From Melanopsichium pennsylvanicum (lineage: Eukaryota > Basidiomycota > Ustilaginomycetes > Ustilaginales), in NCBI GenBank assembly GCA_900208305.1, contig OAPG01000002.1, positions 248,001 to 312,000 on the forward strand: a stretch of 64,000 nt of DNA, in the 5' to 3' direction. The position numbers and the translations under genes are program-made. Below, one piece after another: positions 19,392 to 29,487 of the stretch; the first letter of the stretch is position 1, and every line of letters starts with the position of its first letter. The notes below the pieces were generated by a model, which worked only from the letters and a program-made list of their open reading frames with translations, ran no database searches and had not been told where the DNA came from.

Positions 19392-19695
19392 AAGTTATCA
19401 AGTCTGGTGATGCTGCCCTTGTCAAGATGGTCCCCACCAAGCCCATGTGTGTCGAGTCCTTCTCCGAGTACCCCCCTCTTGGTCGCTTTGCCGTCCGTGA
19501 CATGCGACAGACTGTTGCTGTGGGCGTTATCAAGAGTTGCTCCAAGGTCGCCAAGGAAGGCAAGGTTACCCAAGGCTGCTGAGAAGAAGAAGTAATTGTG
19601 ACGGTTTGCCACCAGCACTGTCTTCTCCGGCCTTCATCGATCTGATGCATCCTCTTTTATTTCCGCCCGCGTTTTTTCTGAATGGTTTCAACGCG
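19392..19695 (+). pseudogene. TEF1 3'-end duplicate (coding end plus 3' UTR)
   Basis: This segment matches TEF1 2553-2867 almost base for base: the last 66 or so codons, the stop and 111 bases of 3' UTR. Differences are one C lost near its 5' edge, one substitution (GGG to GAA-type change in the lysine tail), one inserted C in TACC/TACCC that shifts the frame, a few UTR substitutions and an 11-bp UTR deletion. About 170 bp in the middle are identical. There is no promoter or start codon for the fragment, so it is not expected to make EF-1 alpha. The copy has the same orientation as TEF1, 17 kb away. Near identity points to a recent duplication, or to gene conversion with the parent. Confidence 0.93.
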
Positions 19696-19972
19696 AGATT
19701 GATTTTGATTTGATTTTGTTAGATTTTGTTAGATTTACCACTTGAAATTGTGATTACTATCGACGAAGGCAAGCTGTGCAGTTAGTTCTGCTCACATTGA
19801 TAAGCAGGCGGGAAGGTCTGACCTGAGCGAAGAGTGCCTATAGTGTAGGTGACAGCGCGAATGCCACGAAAAGCTGAATGTATTATGCTGCAGGTGAGTT
19901 GGGAAAATGCAAACGCAGAGGCGACACTGAATACAGGCCAACGCGATTCGACGATCCGGCTCCAGCAAATGC

Positions 19973-19977
<5 letters not shown>

Positions 19978-20004
<27 letters not shown>

Positions 20005-20005
20005 T
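19978..20005. repeat. (GT)n microsatellite
   Basis: About 14 GT units about 950 bp upstream of the calcineurin A start codon. Confidence 0.9.
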
Positions 20006-20635
20006 TGTTGCGATTGACAGCGCACGCGCCTCCAATCTTCCTGAAACCTTGACGGGGTCGCCCTTTTTCTGTTTACCCGCGCTGGCCAACTGCAGCGCGC
20101 GAAACCAAGAGAGATACAAAAAAAAGCCAAACGCAAGAGCACACGGACACAAGACGAAGGCTAATTCGCTCGACATACTACTACAGTAATTTACTGGAAG
20201 TTAGGCTCCGGCTCGCACCACACGAACGCTGCCATACTGAACTGTGCTTGCAAGCAAATTGCCAACACTCAACTGGGCCAACACAAATCGTCGTGCAGCT
20301 TCCTCCAGAGCGGTTTCTTCTCATAGCTTGGCCTCTTCGTCCTCTTTCGTGGTCACACCCTTATTTCGATTCCATCTCTCCAAGGTCGTCATCGATATCA
20401 GCAACGGAGAGTTTCAACTTCATCCGGTCGGCCTCCCACCTCATTCCTTTTTTCACCTTCGCTCATCAACAAAAGCTAGGTCGATCTGCTTATTGTTTCA
20501 GCACTGAGTTCGCTATCGTAATCTGGATCCTTCTCAGAGCTAGAATTGCGATCTCCTCTTTCGCGAATAAGAAGCACGCTGTTCAAACGTTCAAGTGCGA
20601 TCTTTTCTATCGACTTTTGTATAAGGTATGTCCTA

Positions 20636-20701
20636 TCGTATCCGACACAAGTGAAAGGAATAGCTATATGCACTTGTCACTCGAGTCATACTTTGTTGCA
20701 G
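20636..20701 (+). other. possible 5'-UTR intron of calcineurin A
   Basis: AAG|GTATGT at 20636 and TTTGTTGCAG ending at 20701 look like a 66-nt fungal intron in the leader. The branch site is weak and there is no transcript evidence. Confidence 0.3.
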
Positions 20702-20955
20702 CTGCTGATTTGATATCTCACTCGCATCATCTCACCCTCCTTTCGGAACCGTTCTCTAAATTGTTACGATTCTGCTGGCACTCCCCTGCTTTCGGCGCAC
20801 GTAACAATGTGGCTCCCTCACTTCTCACCTCCCAGCAGATATTATTTATATCGTCCTCTCACGCTTACGACTGCTGCCTACCAGTAGCTCTTGCTCGAAC
20901 CAACTCGTTCTCTTCCTTGAGCGCCTGAGACGCACCGGCTTCATCGCGGCACGTC

Positions 20956-22842
20956 ATGGCATCCTCTGACAAAGTGGAACGCCAGCAGAGGCTGGTCAAG
21001 GCCATCGGCCAGATCACTAACAAGTCTGCACCCCCCGAGATCGACTTCACCGTCCACACCACCGACGACGGAACGCAGGTCAGCACACAAGAGCGCGTCA
21101 TCAAGGATGTGCAAGCACCAGCATTCCAGAAACCTACTGATGAGCAGTTCTTCAGTGCCAAGGACCCCTCTAAACCTGATATTGCTTTCCTCAAGAACCA
21201 CTTTTATCGCGAGGGTCGTCTTACCGATGATCAAGCCAAGTTTATTCTCACAAGAGCCACAGAGATCCTTCGGCAAGAACCCAATCTCCTCGAGGTGGAC
21301 GCACCTATCACCGTCTGCGGTGATATTCACGGCCAGTACTACGATCTTATGAAGCTCTTCGAAGTTGGTGGCAACCCTGCAGACACTCGCTACCTCTTTC
21401 TTGGCGACTACGTCGACCGAGGTTACTTTTCCATCGAATGTGTCCTGTATTTGTGGGCTCTCAAGATCTGGTATCCGGACACTCTGTTCCTGCTTCGAGG
21501 CAACCACGAGTGCCGCCACTTGACCGACTACTTCACCTTCAAGCTCGAATGCAAGCACAAATACTCTGAGGAGATCTACGACCTGTGCATGGAATCATTC
21601 TGCACCCTTCCACTGGCCGCCGTCATGAACAAGCAATTCCTCTGCATTCACGGTGGTCTTTCTCCCGAGCTCCAGACCCTCGATGACTTGCGAAGTATCG
21701 ACCGCTTCCGCGAGCCTCCAACACACGGCATCATGTGCGATATCCTCTGGGCAGACCCGCTTGAAGACTTTGGGTCTGAAAAGACCAACGAAAGCTTCAT
21801 CCATAACCATGTCCGAGGTTGCTCCTACTTCTTCACCTACAACGCGGCATGTCAGTTCCTGGAGCGCAACCAGTTGCTCTCCATCATCCGAGCGCACGAG
21901 GCCCAGGATGCAGGGTACCGAATGTATCGCAAAACCAAGACGACTGGTTTCCCTTCCGTCATGACCATCTTCTCGGCACCCAACTACCTCGACGTCTATA
22001 ACAACAAAGCAGCTGTTCTCAAATACGAGAACAACGTCATGAACATTCGACAGTTCAATTGTACACCGCATCCCTACTGGCTTCCCAATTTCATGGATGT
22101 CTTTACATGGAGTTTGCCTTTCGTTGGAGAAAAGATCACCGATATGCTGATCGCGATTCTCAATGTTTGCAGCAGGGAAGAGCTCGACGAGGAGGAAGAG
22201 GAGGACGAAATTCCTACCACACCCACTTCGGCAGGGGAAGAGGAGACCGCCGAACGCAGAACCATCATCAAGAACAAGATTCTGGCTGTCGGAAGAATGT
22301 CTCGCGTTTTCGCGCTTCTGAGAGAAGAGGCCGAACGAGTTTCAGAACTCAAATCGTCACAAGCTAGTGCCAAGTTGCCCTACGGCACCCTCGTTTTGGG
22401 ATCAGAGGGCATCAAAGACTCAATTGTCAACTTTGACGATGCGCGAAAGGTAGATATCGAGAACGAGCGCTTGCCACCCGATCTCATTGATGCTGATGAG
22501 GCCGGCCCCGCCTCGCCTGCCGATGGCGCACGCGTCTCATCGCCAGCATTCGAGGACATGGCAAGCCCTGGCAGCCCAGCATCTCCCGCCACGCCAAGTT
22601 CGCCGATTGCCGGTGGCCACAGACGTGGTCACTCGAGAACCAGCAGTCTCGGCACGACCATGTCCTCTCCCTCGAATCGTCGCCGCTCGCTAGAGTCGAC
22701 GGTAAGCATGATTCGTGAGGCGCTCGAAGGCACCGATACAGCAGACGATAAGCATTTGGAGAAGCTGGCCAACGATATCACTTCGCCCGTGTCGCCAAAG
22801 GGAAGCATTGATGCGCAGGCATCCCGTTATGCATACAAGTAG
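20956..22842 (+). CDS. CNA1: calcineurin A, catalytic subunit
   Basis: This is the Ca2+/calmodulin-activated serine/threonine phosphatase 2B catalytic chain, which acts on Crz1-type factors and other stress-response targets. The product is 628 residues from one exon. Metal-binding phosphatase motifs are GDIHG (122-126), GDYVDRG (150-156) and RGNHE (181-185), with the active-site loop [11 protein letters not shown] further on. After the catalytic domain come the calcineurin B-binding helix ([17 protein letters not shown]), an acidic linker, the calmodulin-binding helix ([20 protein letters not shown]) and the autoinhibitory segment (NFDDARK...NERLPPDL). The last 110 residues are Ser/Pro-rich, with many SP sites. 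All regulatory parts are present, so the enzyme should be regulated normally. Confidence 0.97.
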   Translation: MASSDKVERQQRLVKAIGQITNKSAPPEIDFTVHTTDDGTQVSTQERVIKDVQAPAFQKPTDEQFFSAKDPSKPDIAFLKNHFYREGRLTDDQAKFILTRATEILRQEPNLLEVDAPITVCGDIHGQYYDLMKLFEVGGNPADTRYLFLGDYVDRGYFSIECVLYLWALKIWYPDTLFLLRGNHECRHLTDYFTFKLECKHKYSEEIYDLCMESFCTLPLAAVMNKQFLCIHGGLSPELQTLDDLRSIDRFREPPTHGIMCDILWADPLEDFGSEKTNESFIHNHVRGCSYFFTYNAACQFLERNQLLSIIRAHEAQDAGYRMYRKTKTTGFPSVMTIFSAPNYLDVYNNKAAVLKYENNVMNIRQFNCTPHPYWLPNFMDVFTWSLPFVGEKITDMLIAILNVCSREELDEEEEEDEIPTTPTSAGEEETAERRTIIKNKILAVGRMSRVFALLREEAERVSELKSSQASAKLPYGTLVLGSEGIKDSIVNFDDARKVDIENERLPPDLIDADEAGPASPADGARVSSPAFEDMASPGSPASPATPSSPIAGGHRRGHSRTSSLGTTMSSPSNRRRSLESTVSMIREALEGTDTADDKHLEKLANDITSPVSPKGSIDAQASRYAYK

Positions 22843-23195
22843 ATTCAAGCTGGCAATCCGCGTTCATCCCTCAATACTCTCCAGACTCATATTTGCAAGT
22901 TCCGTGTTTTCCGCTTCAAATCCATTTGCAACCTTCACACGTAGATGATGATCGCTTTGCCCGAGCGGTGTGCCTGTGTTATATACTGAGAAGTACGGCA
23001 GAGCGCAAATCGCACGGACTGAAGCTGGCACAGATCTTTGTTTTGAGTGGACAGAAGTGTACACAATGACAGGAGGCCAAGAAGGGAACAGGGACATGGG
23101 AGAGGGATGCGATGCGATGCGTTCAAGAGCCTACTCGTACTGTACTGTACTGTAAAGTAAAATGATTAATTGTACGGCACGGCTTGGACTATGAT
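22843..23195. other. convergent intergenic region
   Basis: Shared 3' flank of calcineurin A and the small proline-rich gene. Nothing else is recognised. Confidence 0.5.
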
Positions 23196-23847
23196 TTAGC
23201 GCAAACCGCTCTCTCGTTGATCGAAATACTGTTACGGCATGCAAACAAGAACGTGGCGCAGAAGATCAGTTAGTATGCTAGGTCACAGACTGCTGGTGGC
23301 TGCTGGAATCGGCCGGCTGCGTACTCACCTCGTCAAGGAGCTGGAAGAATGCATCCTTGTCCTGTCTTGTGAATCTCGAGAATTGGATGTGTCCTGTGTC
23401 ATCACTTGTCGGGTATGAGTGTTCTGTTGGTGGGTATGGCGGTGGAGGATTGCTGGTTCCCTCCTCATTCTGCATCCTCGGCGGCAGTGATGGAGGGGGT
23501 AAACTTGCACCAGCGCCCGTTTGCGAATTCCTACTCGGCGGCGGCGGAGGTCTTCCCTTGTTCAGCGCTGAGAGCGGTGCTGGAGGTACTCTACTCCTCG
23601 TCTCTGGTACCACTGTCGAACTCGTCGGATCCGGGCCAGCTTCGTTCGCTGCAGCTCTGGACTCAAGATCGCGGTTCCACCTCGGGTTCTCACCCTTGAG
23701 CATGTTCATCCTGTCATGTACTCCGATGCGGCCGCTCGAAGTTCCGCCAGAATTGGCCTCACGCTGTTGACGATATTTGTGCTTCGCATCCTCGCCGAAA
23801 TTGTCTAGCTTTTTGTTGAAGTCCTTGCGCCATTCGTCCCATGGCAT
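23196..23847 (-). CDS. small proline-rich protein ending in an FFxLLDEYF motif
   Basis: The start is set at MPWDEWRKDFNKKLDNFG (ATG at 23847-23845). The frame is open further upstream but that part looks like leader. Exon 1 runs to 23329 and ends at a canonical donor, GAG|GTGAGT. An intron with a CTAAC branch site runs to TAACAG at 23229, and exon 2 (23228-23196) adds YFDQRESGLR and the stop. The spliced protein is 183 residues. It has an amphipathic N-terminus, a middle rich in proline runs (PPPPPS, PPPSLPP) that could bind SH3 domains, and a C-terminal helix DKDAFFQLLDEYF. That last motif resembles segments I recall from fungal SH3-domain proteins, but the family is not identified. Confidence 0.75.
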
Positions 23848-24140
23848 GATGATTGCGGGCCGAGTATCTGTATCGCTGTCTCTGCTGGTTCTGAGTGTGT
23901 CTGCCAGACAAGACGCCGATAGGAGACGCCGAGGAGAGGATGTATGCGATGAGATTAATGCTGGTGCGACAATCCTGGACTGTTGGACCAACGTCTGCAG
24001 TCACGATCACAACATTTTGCTGCCAACAGCGAGCACACGAGGCGGTGCGCTGTGCGTTGGGGTAACGGAAGTAGACGGTAGTCTCCCAAAAATAAATACT
24101 TATGTATATATATGCAATCACATCATCTCCTCATAGCAAG
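23848..24140. other. upstream region of the proline-rich gene
   Basis: About 290 nt between the proline-rich gene start and the tRNA-Pro gene; AT-rich near 24090-24120. No coding frame supported. Confidence 0.4.
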
Positions 24141-24244
24141 GGGCCAATCGTATAGTGGCTTATTATGCTGTCTTAGGGTCTTTTCATCATCTGGAAGTTG
24201 CACTAAGTTGACAGAGGTCCCCGGTTCGATTCCGGGTTGGCCCC
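24141..24244 (+). tRNA. tRNA-Pro(AGG) with intron
   Basis: The acceptor stem GGGCCAA/TTGGCCC and T arm CCCGG-TTCGATT-CCGGG pair fully. The anticodon stem CTGTC pairs with GACAG and encloses loop TTAGGGT with anticodon AGG, which reads proline CCU/CCC codons. An intron of about 29 nt follows position 37, as in most basidiomycete tRNA genes, covering roughly 24178-24207 (TCTTTTC...ACTAAG). A T-rich Pol III terminator follows at once. The stretch downstream carries transposase remains. Confidence 0.9.
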
Positions 24245-24256
24245 CTTCTTTTTCCC

Positions 24257-24266
24257 TTTTTTTTTT
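24257..24266 (+). terminator. Pol III T-run after tRNA-Pro
   Basis: A long T run starts roughly a dozen bases after the tRNA-Pro 3' end and fits a Pol III terminator. Confidence 0.6.
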
Positions 24267-24659
24267 GAATGGAACTTGGTTTATTTTCAGTCTTGCCTTT
24301 CCTTTTTTGAGTCTTAATTCTTTTCCTGTGTTGTAAATTATAGTAAATTATATCAATTCTTTGTCAGAGCCAAGGCGCCAACCAGCAGGGGCACAATTCT
24401 GGACAGCCTATCACAACCCAGATCTGATGGGTCAGGCCCTGGATTGGTTGCTCAACCAAACCAAGACATAGTGAGCAGCAAAACCACTGCACCAGCTAGA
24501 GCTGTAGCTGGTGTACCCAATTCATGCAACACTGAAGTATAACCAAGACACTCCCAACTTGCTCCAGACTCAGGGAACATCTGCAACACACATTGGTGGT
24601 GCCTCTGGTGACATTGGGTATGGTACAGAAACAGATGATGGTGTAGAAGAACAGATGCA

Positions 24660-25145
24660 GCAGGTGAGAGTACAGAGTTTTTAACTCAAACAAGAGCAAA
24701 GTAGTAGATAGTGTCTACCTCTCTGCTGTTAGTGCCCCACCAACTGTAGTCCAAAGGGTTTATTGTGAAGTGATGGGATGGGTGGCATCCATGACAATTG
24801 ATAGTCTGTTGAATGACTTTGTGGTGTTCCTTGAGATCCAATGTTGACAGAGGGAAGCCTTGATCAGCACATCAAGCAACATGTTGAGCAAGGGCAGACT
24901 TGGCTGCAGGTGAAAGTGCTTGCTGCTTTGCATGACAATGTTTGACAGATTTGACCGTTCCTGCAATGATATAGAGTGGCAACAGGTATCCCAGTTGAGG
25001 CACAAGCAGCAGCAATGCTCTTGTGAAGGCCTTTCTTGACATCTTTGAGGCCTTGGATGATCTTAGCCTCCTTCTTGCTGCTTTTCCTTGCCAATTCTCT
25101 CATCACAGCCGTTTGGTGGCTAGGTAGCCTTGTTTGTGGAGACAT
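24660..25145 (-). mobile_element. decayed pogo/Tc1-like transposase N-terminal region
   Basis: On the minus strand a frame from 25145 reads a helix-turn-helix of the Psq/CENP-B kind (GLHKSIAAACASTGIPVATLY). After a frame change near 24945 the next frame reads QALSPAAKSALAQHVA, a stop, then ADQGFPLSTLDLKE and NPLDYS. In order and content this fits the second DNA-binding (Tc5/CENP-B) domain of fungal pogo-like transposases. At least one frameshift and one stop break it, and no DDE catalytic part was found, so it is an inactive fragment. The surrounding 24.4-25.7 kb is poor in coding signals and may include more of the element. I did not find clear terminal inverted repeats. Confidence 0.6.
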
Positions 25146-26992
25146 GGTGATTTGCAGGTCAGAAATGGCTTTTTATTGCTGGTGTGGTTGACAGATGTTG
25201 CTACAAGATGTGTGAGAAAGGATTGATGCAAAGATTGACGCAGAGATGGAGATGGTGATAATTGGGAGAGATGGTGGTTTTTGAGTGGATGGAGAAAAAA
25301 CATGTTGCAAGGTGTGGATTCTTGTAACACAAGGATTTATGTTAGAAGATGATGTGTTGCTCAGCTAAGAGTCAGATTTGATTGCAAGTAAGGTACCTAG
25401 CTTGAGGGTTGACAGTTGGCGTGTCATGGATCCAAATTCTTGTCACTTGGATTGCTGTTGGTTTGTTGACCAACCAAATAGGGTTCAATTTGTAAAGACA
25501 TAACTGGTGCATTTGGTAATCAGCTGCTGGAACCAAGCACATGAGGCGGAAGCAAGCCTATTTGACAAGCTTTGATCCCCAAGGGAGGGGCACCAAATAG
25601 GGTGGCTTTGTCCTCTTGTCAATGTAAGTTTACTGTAGCTACCATGTGAAGACAAGCATAAAACCTGTTGAACAGCCGTACTGTTGCTTGTATTGTTTAT
25701 AGTGCGTCAAACTCCAACTGAAAAGTGTGGGAGGCAATTTTATACGTAAATATATTTATATTTCCTTTTTTTTTTTTTTTTTTTTCTCAACTGTTGCGAC
25801 GCCAGGATCGTTTCATTGGCAATTTTAGAAATTCCTATCTCGGCGTTAGGGAAAAAGGCGAGTGGTGGTTTCGACTCTTGTTCACAACACCCTACTTTAA
25901 GTGCAATGATTCCTCTTTTTCAATCTGTGTGTTGCCTGCTTGTTTCGTATTGAGCAGTGCTCGAAGATCTTCTATGATGCTTCAAATGGATGCATATCGA
26001 CAGAGACGGCTTGCAGTCAAGATGGAGACACAGAGAGAAGGGTGTGTGCGCATTCTATTCTTTTGTTTCTTGATTTTGTGTTTGGGCTCCACGTTGCGAC
26101 GAAGTTGGGCTAAGTTAGTCCTACACACTTGTTCTTCTTCTCTGGCTTGGACCGTCTCTGTATCTGGCGTTTTGGCTGCGAATTGTGCAGCGAGCTGCAA
26201 ACCATCTCCGGAGGGTCCATCGGTGTAATTTACTGTAACTTTGGCGCGTTATCGGCCTTCTTGCCTCTTTGCTTGTAACCCACGCCCCTCAGCTATTGTG
26301 CCTCACACTATGGAATCTGCTCACGCCTTCATCCATTTAGCCTCAATCTCGTGTCCTTTCATCCCTTGTTGACCTACTTTTTTCTCCTTTCATCCCTTGC
26401 TTGTCCATGCCGCCTAGGTTGGCTATCTTCATCGATCCCTTTCAAGCCACCCTCTCTTGTTTCCTTCTCTTCTATATCCCATTTATACATCTTATCACCC
26501 TTCTTTCGCTTGGCTCGCTTCCTTGCCTCGGATTATAAGCCATCTCTTCGTCAATTCATCCACACCGTCACCGCCGGAAGGTTTCCAACTTTCGCTTTCC
26601 TCGCTACTCGATCGAACAAAGCTCCGCACCGCACCGCGCACCGCACCGCAACCGCACTTTGCTAGTTCGTGTCACCATCCACTCTGCTTTTCTACATACC
26701 ATCACAGCTCCACCCGTCCGCCACGATCATCCATCTACGTTCGTGCAAGCCCCTGTTGGCACCTTGGCCTACCCCACAGGCTCTGCTACAAGACGATCGC
26801 GACAGTCGCATCTATCAAACGCAACTTCCCCCCCCGTACCACCTCGGTGCCAATCGCTCGGACACTCAGCATTCCCTAACCGCTCGGTTGACGCAGAAAC
26901 AATCCCCGTCGCCGCGTACAACCCCTCTGATCGCGTGAACGTCGCGTCTTGCCTAGACACTTTCTTACACGCTTTGATACAATCTGCAGAGC
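25146..26992. other. gene-poor region and long leader
   Basis: This 1.85 kb holds probable transposon flank, a T run near 25768-25787, and from about 26280 a pyrimidine-rich stretch leading to the gene at 26993. Open frames here lack ATG starts or family likeness. An exon upstream of 26993 cannot be excluded. Confidence 0.4.
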
Positions 26993-28639
26993 ATGCACGA
27001 AGAGCTCATCGACCGTTCCCGCGACCTCTGGATCGAGAGAAAACGCAGATACGAACAAGAAGAAGCTGCACATAGGGACGAACTGCACGACGCTCGCTAT
27101 AGATCCCAGCATCACGGGTCCAGCCGTTACAGCCCGCCTCGCCAGCCAAATCACGATCCACGATACACGTTGCCTCCCAAAGGCTCGCATCCCTCCAGCT
27201 CGCGTCACGCAGCAAGCCCTCATTCTCAAGTGCCTCCCAACGCATCCGTCTCGGACGAGGACGCAGCTATGCGCAGCGAAGATCCTGCTACCAGCGCGTT
27301 GAAGCGCAGACGCCTCGTTGAAGGTCTTGACCGCGACGATCGACGCGAACTTGGCAATGGCGGTAGATCTCCGCCTTTTCGACGCGGTGATGGCGCTCCG
27401 CAATCGACACAGCGTTTCCTCGACGAGAGAGATGGTTATGCAGAGGACTTGCGCTCTCCTTTAAATGCACCTTATGCAAACAGGTCCAACGGCCGCCTCT
27501 CGCCTCTGGAAAGGCCAGGCCAGAGTCACAGCCCCGCTTCGGGGGGCGCTCCGTTGCCCCCCATGCAAGAAGGTCTCCGTCCCTCGGTGCTCTCGTCGTC
27601 CAGCTACGACGACGGCCTTGATCACGGTTCACCAATGCCCGGTCTTGCTCGAAGGAGAGGCGATGCTGCACAGGCCAAAGCGAGTCGACTTCACATTGAT
27701 ACTGGCTCCGGCTCCGCTTTTGAAGCTGCTGCCCCCGTAAAGTCGTCTTCTGGCATCGCCAAGAGTGCTCCTCCCCAAAAGCTCTCATTTGGCTTCGATA
27801 GCCGAGACCATCCTATGCCTCAGGACCACGGTCTGCGTGACCTGAACTCTCGACCGAACCACCCTTTGCAAGTTTCCCAGCCTTCATCACACGCGCGAAA
27901 CGAGCAGCAGCGTATCGTCTCTAACGTGCGCCAAATCGAAGCATCGGAAGCATTCCGTCGCGACGAGCGCGAGGACATGCTTGGTCTGCGTGAAGGCCGC
28001 ATGCCCGATATGCCCCACACGGCCAACCCGCTCGCACGTCAAGGTCCATCAACACGCTTTCCTGGCGGACATGTCCCTCAGACAGCCACACTCCCTTCTC
28101 CAGCCTACCACACTACCCAATTTGCACGTGGTCAGCCCGGTGGACGTCAAGCATATAACCTTCCGCCTACAGCACGATTGCCCGACCATTTGCGATCTCC
28201 GCCTTCATCAAAAGCGCACTTCCTCTCTCTTTTTTCTGATTTCTACGAGTCGCTGTACGACAGCAGAACCCTGAAAGCCACGCTCGAGGACCAGATCAAG
28301 AGGTCCAACACCCTGCTTCAGACCTTGCAATCCAGCCGTAGAGTGCTCGAGGAGACCGTGGAGCGACGAGTTCGTGAAGAACGCGTGCTCTGGGAAGGGC
28401 GTGTCAGGGGCCTCGAAGCTAGGGTACGGGAGTTGGAGGCCAAGGCAGGTACATCCGAGTACCACGACGAAGCTTCACGCGCAGCTGATGCCAAGCAGGC
28501 GATCAACGCTGCTGCTGCCCCAAAGCCCGCTGAGGCAGCTGAAGAGAAGCTCGACTCCCGAGAGCATGCCCCAGCGGAGAAGAAGAAGTCGCCTCCAAGA
28601 AAGGGTGACGAGGAGGGTGACCAGTTGCAAGATGACTAA
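26993..28639 (+). CDS. disordered protein with C-terminal coiled coil, unidentified
   Basis: A 548-residue frame from ATG 26993. The first 35 residues look helical and charged (MHEELIDRSRDLWIERKRRY). Residues about 40-395 are Ser/Pro/Arg/His-rich and probably disordered. Around residues 405-480 a globular or helical stretch (SLFSDFYESLYDSRTLKATL) leads into a coiled coil of Arg/Glu/Leu heptads. The tail is rich in Ala, Lys and Glu. This layout is seen in fungal regulatory or chromatin-associated proteins, but I recognise no family and assign no function. No signal peptide or membrane segment. Confidence 0.75.
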   Translation: MHEELIDRSRDLWIERKRRYEQEEAAHRDELHDARYRSQHHGSSRYSPPRQPNHDPRYTLPPKGSHPSSSRHAASPHSQVPPNASVSDEDAAMRSEDPATSALKRRRLVEGLDRDDRRELGNGGRSPPFRRGDGAPQSTQRFLDERDGYAEDLRSPLNAPYANRSNGRLSPLERPGQSHSPASGGAPLPPMQEGLRPSVLSSSSYDDGLDHGSPMPGLARRRGDAAQAKASRLHIDTGSGSAFEAAAPVKSSSGIAKSAPPQKLSFGFDSRDHPMPQDHGLRDLNSRPNHPLQVSQPSSHARNEQQRIVSNVRQIEASEAFRRDEREDMLGLREGRMPDMPHTANPLARQGPSTRFPGGHVPQTATLPSPAYHTTQFARGQPGGRQAYNLPPTARLPDHLRSPPSSKAHFLSLFSDFYESLYDSRTLKATLEDQIKRSNTLLQTLQSSRRVLEETVERRVREERVLWEGRVRGLEARVRELEAKAGTSEYHDEASRAADAKQAINAAAAPKPAEAAEEKLDSREHAPAEKKKSPPRKGDEEGDQLQDD

Positions 28640-28865
28640 AGCCCGTCGCTACTACTGAGCACTGAACACCATTCTTCTCGTAACCAGCTTCTTCGCATGC
28701 CACTTCAAATTTCACACAATGCCGCTCATGCTGCATGTACCATTCTCGTTTTGCTCAATTTCTGTTTGTCAAGCGTACGCCAAATGTCTATGTATTACTT
28801 TCTGATGCTGCTGCTCCATGAACTAACGTGATCCATATAGTACTTGGTCGAGTGTAGCACGGGCA

Positions 28866-29230
28866 TCATCGAAATTGACATGGAGGCACCTGGGCCGCCT
28901 TTTGCCAGCTTTCCATGACGGTTTCAATCTCGTTAAGCTCGATGTCATTAGTGTTGAAGACGCTGGGCTCTTCATTGTTTCTGAGCTGACAAGTAGCATA
29001 CTTGCAAGCTATGATGAGGCAACAAGCTTTTCTGTTGGGCAATTTAGCAGTGTCTGCGCTTTTCTGACATCCTGGAATTGAAGCACTTCCACAGTAGGCA
29101 GATACCTCCACAGCTTTGCCAAAGTCAGTGCTGTTGTCAATCTTGATGCGGATGCCTTATTTCATCAAGCTTTATGCAGCAGTACCACAGCCTCTGGCGT
29201 TCTGAGAAAGGTCCTGTTTTCACCAAAATG
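28866..29230 (-). mobile_element. doubtful degenerate coding relic
   Basis: The minus strand reads helix-like sequence in two frames with several stops between (for example SSETMKSPAS in one and NDIELNEIETVMESW in another). Its style resembles the C-terminal part of decayed DNA transposases. The evidence is weak: no catalytic motif and no terminal repeats. It could instead be the remains of a host gene or chance. Confidence 0.2.
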
Positions 29231-29316
29231 CGGTGATGTTAGGTTACGAAGTCGTCTTGCAAGTGGAGGTGGGAACGCGTATAGTGATGAAGCGCGTTGT
29301 GCGCGTGTGGTGTGTC

Positions 29317-29317
<1 letters not shown>

Positions 29318-29347
<30 letters not shown>
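29318..29347. repeat. (TG)n microsatellite
   Basis: About 15 TG units, ending 140 bp before the RFC5 start codon. Confidence 0.9.
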
Positions 29348-29350
<3 letters not shown>

Positions 29351-29487
29351 CTTCTGTCTGCTGCTCAGAAAATCACCGACCGATGAGCGGAAAGCACAAA
29401 AAGCACACTCCGCCTCATCTGCGTGACCTGCCTAGCCTTTGCCAACAACCATCTTCCCCACGGCACACATCTGTGCGTCATCACAAG

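Larger units (their letters stand above)
18928..20955. other. intergenic with TEF1 fragment and calcineurin leader
   Basis: This 2-kb region carries the TEF1 3' copy (19392-19695), a GT repeat and a pyrimidine-rich stretch before calcineurin A. A 226-codon frame at 20248-20928 starts at TTG and has no family likeness; I read it as leader sequence. Confidence 0.5.
28640..29487. other. intergenic with possible element relic and TG repeat
   Basis: About 850 nt between the disordered-protein gene and RFC5. It holds the doubtful relic at 28866-29230 and the TG run at 29318-29347. Nothing else is supported. Confidence 0.45.

Noticed and set aside
20248..20928. 226-codon frame just upstream of calcineurin A
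   Set aside because: It starts at TTG, has arbitrary composition, and lies in a pyrimidine-rich leader that probably contains an intron.
25725..26228. 167-codon frame beginning near a T run
   Set aside because: The hydrophobic poly-Phe start reflects the T run; no family or conserved pattern follows.
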